Below, one piece after another: positions 1-8,325 of a stretch of DNA of 37,274 bases. Numbering within the stretch: position 1 is the stretch's first letter; each line of letters starts with the position of its first letter. The notes below the pieces were generated by a model that was not told the DNA's origin, made no database searches, and saw nothing but the letters and a program-made list of their open reading frames with translations. The stretch comes from Gammaproteobacteria bacterium (lineage in GTDB: Bacteria; Pseudomonadota; Gammaproteobacteria; Pseudomonadales; Azotimanducaceae), in assembly GCA_021773555.1 (NCBI GenBank), contig JAJFKA010000015.1:1-37274 (forward strand), given 5' to 3'. A program made the translations under genes and the position numbers.

Positions 1-618
1 TTGATTCTGAACCCGATGTTAAGCCCTGAAGACTTGTACCGGGCGTTTGCTGATGAACTCGGCATTTCCCTGCGAGTCGACATGCACGTTCATGAAATAT
101 TGAAAGGTATCAATTGCCGGCTTATCCATACGGCGTCGCGCGGTAAACGCGTGGTGCTTATCATTGATGAGGCTCAGGCCATGCCGCGGGAAACGCTTGA
201 AGCGCTTCGATTACTGACGAACCTCGAGACTGAATCGAGAAAACTACTGCAGGTCGTGCTTTTTGGGCAGCCGGAACTCGACCGGTTGATGGATCTTGAA
301 TCGCTTCGTCAGCTCAAGCAACGAATAACGGTTCAGGAATGTTTACGGCCTTTCGATTCAAATGGTGTTGCAAGTTACATCCGCCATCGAGTTGAGGTAG
401 CCGGATATGATGGTCCTGGACTTTTCTACCCAGCCGCAATTCGCCTGATTCATCGACGCAGCGGCGGGGTACCAAGGTTGATCAACGTGCTCTCCCACAA
501 GGCGATGCTTGCTGCTTTTGGGAAGGGAGACCCAATGGTTGGTAAAAGCCACGTCATGCAGGCCGTGATCGACACGGAAAGTTGTATGAAGAAATTCAGG
601 CTTTGGAAAAAGAGGTGA
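1..618 (+). CDS. mshM: MSHA biogenesis ATPase MshM (ExeA/GspA-like AAA), 5' end missing
   Basis: This is the C-terminal part of an AAA-type ATPase of the ExeA/GspA kind found in MSHA pilus loci; the family is thought to help assemble or position the pilus machinery at the envelope. The open frame runs in from the window edge, so the Walker A half lies outside. Visible are a Walker B strand VVLIIDEAQA (residues 51-60 of the visible part), a sensor-like strand LQVVLFGQPEL (about 83-93) and the family's GVPRLINVLSHKAMLAA helix near 155-171. The TTG at base 1 is only the first codon in frame, not a credible start. Its TGA is followed after 4 nt by mshN, whose ribosome binding site AGAGGTG overlaps the end of this gene. 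The MshM name rests on the motifs plus the order M-N-E-G that follows. Confidence 0.85.
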   Translation: MILNPMLSPEDLYRAFADELGISLRVDMHVHEILKGINCRLIHTASRGKRVVLIIDEAQAMPRETLEALRLLTNLETESRKLLQVVLFGQPELDRLMDLESLRQLKQRITVQECLRPFDSNGVASYIRHRVEVAGYDGPGLFYPAAIRLIHRRSGGVPRLINVLSHKAMLAAFGKGDPMVGKSHVMQAVIDTESCMKKFRLWKKR

Positions 619-622
619 ATCG

Positions 623-1783
623 ATGAGCTTATTAAACGATATGCTACATGATCTTGAACGCCGGTCAGCCGAAGAAGAACCCGCGCTGGCAGATGTCTAT
701 CCTTTATTTATTGATCGCCCGGTTCCGGTGGAATCGATGGCGACCAGGAAAACTCCTGTAGAAATGTGGCGTAGTCTGCTCCTGGCTGGTGCAATTTTTG
801 GATTGTTGGCATTCGAGCTGAGCACGGGTTTTTTGCCTGAATCAGATGAAGTCCGCATCCTGTCTGGCGGAATGACGGAAGTGATTGCTGATAGTTCGCT
901 TAACGCGCAACAAGCGACGCCAGAGAAATTACGCCCGAAAATGTTGCCCTGGTCAGATGTTGCTGAATCCAGATTCGCATTGCTGCGACGCGTTGTGCAG
1001 GTCAGAGAAAACCAATCGCAGATTCGCGAGGACCTAATCCTCGCGGAAACCACCGGGAATGAATTGCTGGCCGAAAAAGACATCACTAAGCCATCTCAAG
1101 AACGTCAGCAGCCACGATCATCGCTTGATACGGAGCAAACCTATGCAGAGTCGAGCGCAGTCCCGGGGGATGAACCCGTCGTCGTGGTTGCAAAGGTCAA
1201 TGAGGACCCTGGAGAGCGCGAAGCGACAGATCTTCATGCTGCAAAATTATTAGTGTTCCGCGGTAAAAGGGAACCCGCGAAACAGAAACTCATGGATCTG
1301 TTAGCGGTATTTCCCGAGTCCATCATTGCCAGGCGTGTACTGGCGGGCTGGCATGCACAGGATAAAGACTGGGAACTCGTCGCATCGTTGCTGACGGAAG
1401 TTGATACGGCGAGTGACCCGGGACTAAAAATGCTGAAAGCCAGGATGCTGTTCCAACGAGGCTCGGAGGAACAGGCGGTAAGCCTGCTGGACTCCAATAC
1501 GCCCGCAGTAGCGCTGAATCTTGACTACTTTGCACTATTGGCGGCGCTGTTGCAGCGTGGGGGGCGTTATAGTGAAGCCGTGCCGGTTTATCGGCAATTG
1601 ACAGAAAGTATCGAACCCCGGGGTGACTGGTGGGGTGGGCTCGGTGTGAGCCTCGATCAGTCAGGGCAGAAAAAGGCTGCGCTCCTTGCCTACCAACAGG
1701 CGTTACGCTTCCCGGATACTCCTGCGAGTATGAGGCGATATGCCCGCGAACGTATTGCCAGTCTTGATCGTTGGGAAGACTGA
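623..1783 (+). CDS. mshN: MSHA biogenesis protein MshN, TPR-containing inner-membrane protein
   Basis: A 386-residue protein that opens with MSLLNDMLHDLERR, a start typical of MshN and related pilus/secretion proteins. A short cytoplasmic tail is followed by one membrane segment (about 50-66), a low-complexity linker (about 90-200) and a C-terminal region of TPR-like helical pairs (about 205-380, with LLAALLQRGGRYSEAVPVYR and QKKAALLAYQQALRFP). MshN is thought to act as a periplasmic scaffold in MSHA pilus assembly. The gene lies between mshM and mshE; its stop overlaps the mshE start by one base (TGATG), indicating translational coupling. Sequence conservation in this family is low outside the first residues and the TPR part, so the assignment leans on gene order. 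Confidence 0.82.
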   Translation: MSLLNDMLHDLERRSAEEEPALADVYPLFIDRPVPVESMATRKTPVEMWRSLLLAGAIFGLLAFELSTGFLPESDEVRILSGGMTEVIADSSLNAQQATPEKLRPKMLPWSDVAESRFALLRRVVQVRENQSQIREDLILAETTGNELLAEKDITKPSQERQQPRSSLDTEQTYAESSAVPGDEPVVVVAKVNEDPGEREATDLHAAKLLVFRGKREPAKQKLMDLLAVFPESIIARRVLAGWHAQDKDWELVASLLTEVDTASDPGLKMLKARMLFQRGSEEQAVSLLDSNTPAVALNLDYFALLAALLQRGGRYSEAVPVYRQLTESIEPRGDWWGGLGVSLDQSGQKKAALLAYQQALRFPDTPASMRRYARERIASLDRWED

Positions 1784-3555
1784 TGTCCGGGACTCCCAAA
1801 AAACTTCGACTGGGTGATTTGCTGATCCAGAAGGAAATCATTGATCAGATACAGCTGGATGCTGCCCTCAACGAGCAGAAAAAATCTGGCCGGCGCCTGG
1901 GACAAACGCTGATTGAACTTGGACTGGTCGAAGAGGATAAATTGCTGGACATCCTGTCCGAGCAGCTACAAATCCCGTTCGTTAAGTTACGGAATTTTCA
2001 GTTCAACACCAATTTGATAAGTCTGCTGCCGGAGACGACGGCAAGACGTTATCGTGCAATTGTGCTTTCTGACAATCAGGAGGGCCTGCTGGTCGGCATG
2101 TCCGATCCGATGGATATTTTCGCTTACGATGAACTCGTTCGCATATTCAATCGACCCTTTAACCAGGCGGTGGTGCGCGAAAGTGAGTTACTCCAGTCAC
2201 TGGATATTGTTTACCGCAACGCGGATGACATCTCACAATTCGCCGAACAATTGGAAGATGAACTTGCCGAAGATGCATTTGACCTCGCCAGTTTATCGTC
2301 CAGCAGCGAAGACGATGACGCACCAGTGGTGCGTCTGTTGCACTCGGTGTTTGAAGATGCGGTGACGGCCAGGGCGTCAGACATTCACATCGAGCCGGAC
2401 GAATCCGTGTTACGAATCCGGCAGCGGGTTGACGGCCAGTTGCATGAACAGATTATCAAGGAAAAGCGTATCAGCGGTGCCGTCGTGCTGCGTCTCAAGC
2501 TGATGTGCGGGCTCAATATTTCTGAGAAAAGGTTGCCACAGGATGGTCGCTTCAGTATTCGCGTGAAGAACCGTGCTATTGATGTGCGCCTGTCCACTAT
2601 GCCGGTGCAATATGGTGAGTCGGTCGTGATGCGTTTGTTGGACCAATCGGAAGGATTGCTGGAACTATCCGGGGCGGGGATGCCTGAGTCGATCCTGTCA
2701 AGATTTCGGAATCTGATTCATCGACCTCACGGCATTGTCCTGGTCACCGGTCCAACCGGGAGTGGTAAAACGACAACACTCTATGGCGCCTTAAACGAGT
2801 TAAATCAGCCCGACACCAAAATCATTACCGCCGAAGATCCGGTCGAGTATCGATTGCCGCGACTGACGCAGGTTCAGATCAACAACAAAATCAATCTGGA
2901 TTTTGCCACCGTGCTTCGCTCGGCACTGCGACAGGATCCGGACGTTATCCTGATCGGCGAAATGCGTGACTATGAAACTGCTGAAATTGGCCTCCGCGCA
3001 GCGATGACAGGACACCTGGTGTTGTCGACATTACATACTAATGATGCCCTGGCCAGTGCCACTCGACTGATTGATATGGGAATGGAACCGTACCTGGTGG
3101 CAAGTGCGTTATTGGGGATTCTCGCACAACGCCTGGTGAGACGAGTTTGCCCACATTGCAAGATTGCCTATTGTCCCTCGCTGCAACAAAAGGCCTGGCT
3201 GGATTCGGTCATGGGGTCTGCCGCAGGCGAATATTATATGGGCGCAGGCTGCTACCAGTGCAGTAACACCGGGTACAAAGGCAGGCTGGGTGTATTTGAA
3301 CTGCTGGAATTTGACGAGATGATGCTGGATTCGCTTCGGGCCAATGACCAGTCGCGACTGATTGATCTTGTTCGTGCATCTGGTAGTTATCGACCCCTGG
3401 GTCTGGCGGGATTGGAGCTTGCGACAACCGGTGATACGACCCTGGATGAAGTGTTCAAAATATCAGCGGAGGCGCCCGATGAAGGGGTGGATCTACCGGC
3501 TGGCTACCACGCCGCACAGGCAGATGTTAGTCATGTCATAGAGGCTCCGCTTTAG
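1783..3555 (+). CDS. mshE: MSHA pilus extension ATPase MshE (GspE/PilB family, c-di-GMP-binding N-terminus)
   Basis: Hexameric cytoplasmic ATPase that powers extension of the MSHA pilus. I place the start at ATG 1783, overlapping the mshN stop, giving 590 residues; a TTG four codons upstream is less likely. The N-terminus has two copies of the RLGxxL-type motif (around residues 9-14 and 38-43) of the MshEN domain, which in Vibrio MshE binds c-di-GMP. The C-terminal domain has Walker A GPTGSGKTTT (323-332), an Asp-box region (ITAEDPVEY), a Walker B strand VILIGEMRD (388-396), the His-containing LSTLHTNDA segment, and a zinc module of two CxxC pairs (C456/C459 and C490/C493). The last ~40 residues are acidic and unlike the catalytic core. 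Confidence 0.93.
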   Translation: MSGTPKKLRLGDLLIQKEIIDQIQLDAALNEQKKSGRRLGQTLIELGLVEEDKLLDILSEQLQIPFVKLRNFQFNTNLISLLPETTARRYRAIVLSDNQEGLLVGMSDPMDIFAYDELVRIFNRPFNQAVVRESELLQSLDIVYRNADDISQFAEQLEDELAEDAFDLASLSSSSEDDDAPVVRLLHSVFEDAVTARASDIHIEPDESVLRIRQRVDGQLHEQIIKEKRISGAVVLRLKLMCGLNISEKRLPQDGRFSIRVKNRAIDVRLSTMPVQYGESVVMRLLDQSEGLLELSGAGMPESILSRFRNLIHRPHGIVLVTGPTGSGKTTTLYGALNELNQPDTKIITAEDPVEYRLPRLTQVQINNKINLDFATVLRSALRQDPDVILIGEMRDYETAEIGLRAAMTGHLVLSTLHTNDALASATRLIDMGMEPYLVASALLGILAQRLVRRVCPHCKIAYCPSLQQKAWLDSVMGSAAGEYYMGAGCYQCSNTGYKGRLGVFELLEFDEMMLDSLRANDQSRLIDLVRASGSYRPLGLAGLELATTGDTTLDEVFKISAEAPDEGVDLPAGYHAAQADVSHVIEAPL

Positions 3556-3563
3556 GAAAAACG

Positions 3564-4790
3564 ATGCAATTTGCTTATACGGGTCGAGATCGAATTGGAA
3601 AGCTGGTTGACGGCATTCTGGACGCGCCTTCAATTGAAGCCGCGGCCGCGGACGTACAGCGTGATGGCATCACCCCCATTCGAATTGAAGAACAGAGTGC
3701 ATCATTTGATTTAGCCGCTGTGGTCAGGGAGTGGTGGCTGGCGCGCGCTAAAGTCGACCTTGATGAACTGGTGATCTTTTGCAGGCAGATGAACGCCTTG
3801 TCACGCTCCGGCATTCCCATTATCAGAAGTATCCGAGGCCTGAGCGAATCCAGCGGTTCCGAGGTGCTGCGACGCGCATTGGCCGGGATATCCCGAAAAC
3901 TGGAAGGCGGGGTAAATCTGGCAAGCTGCCTGCAGGAGTATCCGCGAATCTTTCCAGACCTGTTTGTTGCCATGGTCCATGTGGGTGAGAACACCGGAAA
4001 CCTGGAAGGCGCCTTCGCACAACTGGCAGTGGGTCTTGAACTGGAACGCGCCACCCGAAAGCGGGTTCAGCAGGCTGTTCGCTACCCAACCATGGTTGTT
4101 GGAGCGCTCAGCATCGCGTTACTCATCATCAATATCTGGGTTATCCCGGCGTTCTCGGGTGTATTTGAAAGGCTTGGTGCTGACCTGCCGTGGCCGACAC
4201 TGGTGCTCATCACCGTGTCTAACTTTTTTGTTAATTTCTGGTGGCTGCTGCTAGGTCTGGCATTGCTCGTCGGTTATCTGTTTGTCACCTGGGTCGGCAC
4301 CACGGCCGGACGTTATCAGTGGGACCAGCGCAAGCTCTCAATACCGATTATTGGCATTTTGCTGAACCTGATTGCGATGTCCCGGTTCTCACGGAATTTC
4401 GCCATGATGTTGGCGGCCGGCTTACCAATTACCCAGGCGTTAAGCCTGGTTGCCAGCGCAGTGGGCAACACTTTTATCGGCGGCGCCATTACGAAAATGC
4501 GAGTAGGAATCGAACGGGGAGATACGCTGGTGAGTACGGCCGGTAGTTCCGGACTGTTCTCGGGTCTGGTCATGCAAATGCTCGCGGTTGGTGAAGAGAC
4601 CGGACAGATAGACGGACTTCTGGTGGAGGTAGCTGATTTTTTTGATGAGGAAGTCGAGTACAAATTATCGCGACTTTCAGATTCCATCGAACCGCTGCTG
4701 ATCTTTGTCATGGGGATACTGGTGCTGGTTCTGGCGCTGGGTGTGTTTCTTCCTATCTGGAGCCTCGGAGAGGCGTCGATGAATCACTAA
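3564..4790 (+). CDS. mshG: MSHA pilus inner-membrane platform protein MshG (GspF/PilC family)
   Basis: 408-residue polytopic inner-membrane protein that forms the platform through which the MshE ATPase assembles pilins. It contains two copies of the T2SSF domain (about 67-190 and 270-395), each with the family's glycine-rich signature (GENTGNLEGA at 141-150 and GEETGQIDGL at 343-352). Three membrane segments are clear at about 174-195, 223-243 and 376-397. It starts 8 nt after mshE with AGGAAAAACG before the ATG. In Vibrio an mshF gene commonly follows mshG; here a pilin gene follows directly, so mshF appears to be missing from this position. Confidence 0.9.
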   Translation: MQFAYTGRDRIGKLVDGILDAPSIEAAAADVQRDGITPIRIEEQSASFDLAAVVREWWLARAKVDLDELVIFCRQMNALSRSGIPIIRSIRGLSESSGSEVLRRALAGISRKLEGGVNLASCLQEYPRIFPDLFVAMVHVGENTGNLEGAFAQLAVGLELERATRKRVQQAVRYPTMVVGALSIALLIINIWVIPAFSGVFERLGADLPWPTLVLITVSNFFVNFWWLLLGLALLVGYLFVTWVGTTAGRYQWDQRKLSIPIIGILLNLIAMSRFSRNFAMMLAAGLPITQALSLVASAVGNTFIGGAITKMRVGIERGDTLVSTAGSSGLFSGLVMQMLAVGEETGQIDGLLVEVADFFDEEVEYKLSRLSDSIEPLLIFVMGILVLVLALGVFLPIWSLGEASMNH

Positions 4791-4813
4791 CAGTGGAGTT
4801 TAAGGAGATTGAT

Positions 4814-5338
4814 ATGAAGCGCAAAGTGAAAAGTGGATCGTTGCAGGAAGGATTTACATTAATCGAAATGATTGTTGTCATCGCGATTATTGCCATACTC
4901 GCCGCCGTGGCGTTGCCGCGTTTTGCGGACCTGTCCGATGATGCCCATCGATCCTCGGTGGATGGTGTCTACGGTGCGTTTGCGGTAGGGGTTAATCTCG
5001 TTCATGCCCAATGGATCGCGAAAGGCAAACCATCGGATGTTGATGACCTGCCCGATTTTGGTGAAGGCAATGTCAATCTTGGCCAGGAAGGCTGGCCTGT
5101 AGGAACCAGCGGATCAGATAATTCCACGTCGATGACCCCACTGAAGTGCATGGAGATCTGGGACGGACTGCTGGTCGATCAGGCGCCGTCGGTGGGAACC
5201 TCGCTAACTGCCGACTACGGTGCGGCAGTTGGTGGTCTGATTCATGAATGTCTCTATACCTACCAGGGAGGTGGTGCGGTATCCAGGACGATCACGCTGA
5301 ACGCTATTACCGGCAGCGTTGTCAAGAACAACCTTTAG
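4814..5338 (+). CDS. mshB: MSHA pilin, MshB-like type IV prepilin
   Basis: 174-residue type IV prepilin. I choose ATG 4814 because AAGGAG lies 6 nt upstream; a GTG seven codons earlier has no such site. The short basic leader ends in Gly13 and the mature protein would begin FTLIEMIVVIAIIAIL, with the conserved Glu at mature position 5, so it should be processed and N-methylated by a PilD-type peptidase. The mature N-terminal helix both anchors the subunit in the membrane and packs in the pilus core. Two cysteines lie in the C-terminal half (KCMEIWDG and HECLYTYQ) and could form the pilin disulfide loop. It lies just before the second pilin gene, the usual place of mshB; its exact role (minor or alternative major pilin) cannot be read from sequence. 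Confidence 0.8.
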   Translation: MKRKVKSGSLQEGFTLIEMIVVIAIIAILAAVALPRFADLSDDAHRSSVDGVYGAFAVGVNLVHAQWIAKGKPSDVDDLPDFGEGNVNLGQEGWPVGTSGSDNSTSMTPLKCMEIWDGLLVDQAPSVGTSLTADYGAAVGGLIHECLYTYQGGGAVSRTITLNAITGSVVKNNL

Positions 5339-5470
5339 TGCGCCAACATAACCAAATTAGCAAATAAGGACCTAAAGAGTTGTCAGCCGATGTCGATAAC
5401 TAATTTAGGAATATAGTTCATGTGCCTTAAGGGCATTCGTTACCACGCGACTGAAAGAGAGGAATCTCAA
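5339..5470 (+). promoter_or_regulatory. Leader region between the two pilin genes; possible pilin promoter
   Basis: This 132-bp AT-richer gap is the longest within the pilus cluster, which is otherwise closely packed. A weak sigma70-like pair is visible (TTGTCA at 5380-5385 and ATTTAG at 5403-5408, 17-bp spacer), and the mshA-like gene has a strong GAGAGGA ribosome binding site at 5457-5463. A separate promoter for the major pilin would make sense, since that subunit is needed in large amounts, but the boxes are poor matches. I see no convincing terminator hairpin for the preceding gene. Confidence 0.3.
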
Positions 5471-5944
5471 ATGAAACGATCCATCCAACAAAACCAATCA
5501 GGCTTTACCTTAATCGAATTGATTATGGTGGTTGTCATACTCGGTATTTTGTCAGCTTTTGCTTTGCCCAAGTTTGCAGACTTCAGTAACGATGCTGAAG
5601 TTGCTACTGCAGACGGTGTTGCTTCTGCCATTAGATCTTCAATTGGTATCGTCCATGCCGCCTGTATCGTTGACAGCGCGTGTGCAACGACTGGTGCCAG
5701 TACGGTTACAGTTGATGGTTCTGCAGTTACTACCCAGGCTGGATATCCAGCTACTGTTTCCGGTGGCGTCAACAACGCCGTTGACGTAGACGGTGTGACA
5801 TTTGCTGGTGGCACATTGGTCACCAATGTTGCCTCATTTGATCCTGGCGATGGCATCTTTGTTTGTATCCAGCCTGGTACCCCGCCGACGGTGAAGACCA
5901 CGACCACAGATGTGAATGAAGCTGTCGCAACGGTTTGCCCATAA
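5471..5944 (+). CDS. mshA: MSHA major pilin, MshA-like type IV prepilin
   Basis: 157-residue prepilin with a short leader ending in Gly11, then mature FTLIELIMVVVILGIL with Glu5. A strong ribosome binding site (GAGAGGA) stands before ATG 5471; an upstream in-frame ATG at 5420 would add 17 residues and bury the leader, so it is rejected. Four cysteines (HAAC, DSAC, FVCI and the penultimate residue TVCP) could form two disulfides. The mature region is rich in Ala, Thr, Val and Gly, as expected of a fibre subunit. Codon choice leans to GTT, GCT and ACT more than in neighbouring genes, which often marks strongly expressed genes; this is an impression, not a calculation. By position between mshB-like and mshC it should be the structural subunit of the MSHA pilus. 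Confidence 0.82.
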   Translation: MKRSIQQNQSGFTLIELIMVVVILGILSAFALPKFADFSNDAEVATADGVASAIRSSIGIVHAACIVDSACATTGASTVTVDGSAVTTQAGYPATVSGGVNNAVDVDGVTFAGGTLVTNVASFDPGDGIFVCIQPGTPPTVKTTTTDVNEAVATVCP

Positions 5945-5972
5945 TCAGAACTGTCTGAGTAAGGTGATCCTG

Positions 5973-6464
5973 ATGGACACCCCCTGGCGTAGTTTCACCA
6001 GGGGGCATACCTTGATCGAGCTAACGATTGTGCTCGTGATACTGGGTTTGCTTTCCATCGGAGCTCGAGCAGTCATGGCCAATCGCGCGGATTTTTCAGG
6101 TTCGTTAGTTAAGGACCAGTTGATCGCATCAGTTCGACTAGCCCAATTGAACGCGTTGTCTAAAACCATTTCCAACGGGGTAAGTCACACGCTTTCAACC
6201 GCTGGCAATGAACTTGTGTTCAATGTCACTCACGCTTCCAACGTCAGTTCCCGCAGGGTTAATAGTGAAGGTACTTCCGTGACCTGGAGCACAGGCTCGC
6301 TAACCGGCAGTTGTGCTGGTGTCACTGGATCCCTTCCGCACACGCTGAGCTTTGACTCGGCAGGCGATACCACCCAGACACGTTATTGTGTCACCGGTGT
6401 GCGCACCTATGCTGTATGCGTATCAAGTCTTGGGTTTGCTTATGAAGGTGACTGTGATGTCTAA
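5973..6464 (+). CDS. mshC: MSHA minor pilin MshC (GspH-like prepilin)
   Basis: 163-residue minor prepilin. From ATG 5973 the leader is MDTPWRSFTRG and the mature protein would start HTLIELTIVLVILGLLSIGAR. Position 1 is thus His instead of the usual Phe, while Glu5 is kept; His at this place is tolerated in some GspH-like minor pilins. The helix is followed by a beta-rich C-terminal domain with three cysteines in the last third (GSCAGV, TRYCVT, YAVCVS) and one near the end (EGDCDV). Minor pilins of this kind are thought to prime pilus assembly. The 3' end overlaps the start of mshD by 8 nt. Confidence 0.78.
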   Translation: MDTPWRSFTRGHTLIELTIVLVILGLLSIGARAVMANRADFSGSLVKDQLIASVRLAQLNALSKTISNGVSHTLSTAGNELVFNVTHASNVSSRRVNSEGTSVTWSTGSLTGSCAGVTGSLPHTLSFDSAGDTTQTRYCVTGVRTYAVCVSSLGFAYEGDCDV

Positions 6465-6996
6465 CCTGGCCAACTCGTCCATGAGGGCGCGACATGCCCT
6501 GCGCTCGGAGGGTATTACCCTGATCGAAATGGTGATGACCATCGTCATCCTGTCGATCGCGTTGCTCGCGACAGTATCGGTTATTGCCAAATCTGTTACC
6601 CAGTCTGCTGATCCATTGATACAGCATAAGTCAGTACTGCTGGCTCAGGCTTACTTCGATGAAATACTGACGAAGCGGTTTGCTGAACAGACGCCTGTTG
6701 GTGGTGTGCCCGCGGTTATCGGTGTGGCTCTTTGCACGGTTGGCAGCGACGGTGGTGAAGGCCGAAGCAGTTTTGATGACGTTGATGATTATGATCTGCT
6801 GGATGAGCAGCCGCCGCAGTTGCAGACCGGCGTTAACCTTGCTGACTACGCGGACTACAGGGTTCAGGCAAGTGTCTCCTGTTCGGGGCTAGCCCTCGGT
6901 CTCGCTAACGATTACGACGCAAAGATGGTGACAGTCACGATCACTCCACCTGTGATTGGCGCAACCTCATTTACTTCATTCAGAGCGAACTATTAA
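6457..6996 (+). CDS. mshD: MSHA minor pilin MshD
   Basis: 179-residue prepilin-like protein with the processing site EG/ITLIEMVMTIVILSIAL, Ile replacing Phe at mature position 1 and Glu5 kept. I favour ATG 6457, since GAAGGTG ends 6 nt upstream; ATG 6442 is an alternative. The segment SDGGEGRSSFDDVDDYD (around residue 99-115) is characteristic of MshD proteins. The start lies inside the end of mshC (8-nt overlap), suggesting coupled translation. Minor pilin role within the MSHA tip or initiation complex is inferred from family and position. Confidence 0.8.
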   Translation: MSNLANSSMRARHALRSEGITLIEMVMTIVILSIALLATVSVIAKSVTQSADPLIQHKSVLLAQAYFDEILTKRFAEQTPVGGVPAVIGVALCTVGSDGGEGRSSFDDVDDYDLLDEQPPQLQTGVNLADYADYRVQASVSCSGLALGLANDYDAKMVTVTITPPVIGATSFTSFRANY

Positions 6997-7041
6997 GAAG
7001 GCGAAGATTGGGAGCTAAAGCTCTGCAAACTCATCAAACTC

Positions 7042-7872
7042 ATGGATTGCATTACCAGCATGAAACGTTGCAAACAGAACAGTCGGGGATTCACGTTGAT
7101 TGAACTGACCATGGTGATTTTGATTGCCGGTATTCTGTCAGTTGGTGTCACAGAATTTGTTGAGCTATCAGTTGGCAGTTATGTGGACCGGAACGATCGA
7201 AACAAGATGGCCTCGGTGATGGTAGTTGCAGCAGAAAAACTTTCCCGAGACATTCGCCGGTCTCTGCCCAACAGCGTTCGAATCGGTGGAGATGTTGTCA
7301 GCAACGATAACTGCGTCGAATTCATCCCGATTCTTGCCGGGTCCCACTATGTGTCTGTTCCGATTGCACCGGCTGCGGCGAGCTTTAATGCAGTTTCCCA
7401 TGGCGGTGCAAGCGCATTGTCTGCCTATATCAGCGTCTATCCAATCAGTATCGCTGATCTTTACAGCCCGACTGATGCCAGTCCGAGCAGTCTGACAGCG
7501 TTGAAAGCCAATTTGCCTGCCGGGACGGATCAAATTGCGGTTAGCCTGGGTGCGGCACATCAGTTTGTTACAGACTCACCGCTGAATCGGTTTTTCGCGG
7601 TTGATGATCCAATCGCTTATTGCCAGCCATCAGGATCGACCAGGTTATATCGATACACTAACTATGGATTCAATGCGATTGCGGTGTTACCCCCGGTAGG
7701 GGCGAGCCGTGATTTGTTGGTGGACGAGGTCAGTAGTACTGACCCGGTCGTTTTTGACTACGCTTCGTCTACATTGATGCGAAATGCCGTGGTCAGTTTT
7801 GAGCTTGCGTCCAGCGTTGATGGCGAGACTTTGAAATTAGGCCAGGAGGTGCAAATTCGAAATGTACCTTAA
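7042..7872 (+). CDS. mshO: MSHA minor pilin-like protein MshO (GspJ/PilW-like)
   Basis: 276 residues from ATG 7042 (or 270 from ATG 7060; neither start has a good ribosome binding site). The prepilin signal is SRG/FTLIELTMVILIAGIL with Glu5. A region of helix then beta structure follows, with KLSRDIRRSLPNSVRI around residue 74-90, a motif of the GspJ/PilW-like minor pseudopilins. Two cysteines (DNCVEF and AYCQPS) are present. Order after mshD and before mshP matches the Vibrio and Shewanella loci. It probably contributes to the minor pilin complex. Confidence 0.78.
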   Translation: MDCITSMKRCKQNSRGFTLIELTMVILIAGILSVGVTEFVELSVGSYVDRNDRNKMASVMVVAAEKLSRDIRRSLPNSVRIGGDVVSNDNCVEFIPILAGSHYVSVPIAPAAASFNAVSHGGASALSAYISVYPISIADLYSPTDASPSSLTALKANLPAGTDQIAVSLGAAHQFVTDSPLNRFFAVDDPIAYCQPSGSTRLYRYTNYGFNAIAVLPPVGASRDLLVDEVSSTDPVVFDYASSTLMRNAVVSFELASSVDGETLKLGQEVQIRNVP

Positions 7873-8278
7873 AGCTCGATGTTTACAACAGGGTATGGGC
7901 TTACCGGCGGCTATTTTCGTCATCGTCATTCTGGCCATGGTCACACTCGCGATTACAGAACTGGATGCGGACAGCGCGGAATCCGTGGTTTTTGACGTGC
8001 AGTCTACTCGCGCATTCCTGGCGGCCACGAGCGGAGTGCAGGTGGGATTGAATCAGCTGTTTCCTCCCGCTCTGGCCGGAAATGATTGCACCCATGCTTT
8101 TTTTTCAGCATCGCCTTCGCTTTCGTTCAACTCCGCGGGACTACAGAATTGTACGGCAACGGTCAGTTGTACGCTCGACACGGTGAACGGCGAACAATTT
8201 TTCGCACTGGTCAGTGAAGGGCGATGCGGATCGAATCTGGATCTTGCGGAGCGGGCAGTTGAGGTTCGCGTGCGATGA
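7862..8278 (+). CDS. mshP: MSHA biogenesis protein MshP (PilX-like)
   Basis: 138-residue small membrane-anchored protein. The start at 7862 overlaps the mshO stop by 11 nt and is preceded by AGGAGGTG at 7843-7850. One hydrophobic helix, LPAAIFVIVILAMVTLAI (about 14-31), follows QQGMG; the usual FTLIE motif is absent, as is common for MshP/PilX-like proteins. Four cysteines (NDCTHA, QNCTAT, VSCTLD, GRCGSN) lie in the C-terminal domain and could form disulfides. A run of eight T at 8098-8105 lies within the gene. It is the last recognisable msh gene; no mshQ follows. Confidence 0.75.
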   Translation: MYLKARCLQQGMGLPAAIFVIVILAMVTLAITELDADSAESVVFDVQSTRAFLAATSGVQVGLNQLFPPALAGNDCTHAFFSASPSLSFNSAGLQNCTATVSCTLDTVNGEQFFALVSEGRCGSNLDLAERAVEVRVR

Positions 8279-8325
8279 GAATGGGTAGTGGGTTGTGAGA
8301 AAAAAATTAAGAGGGGAGAGGATTT

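Noticed and set aside
1323-1841. Open frame of 172 codons on the minus strand
   Set aside because: Antisense to mshN and the mshE start, which are tightly coupled on the plus strand; peptide rich in Ser, Pro and His without motifs.
8098-8105. Run of eight T in mshP as a possible phase-variation tract
   Set aside because: Runs of eight A or T also occur in ilvC (18857-18864) and in the sulfotransferase gene (26073-26080), so this tract is not special; both mshP and its neighbours read through without a frameshift.
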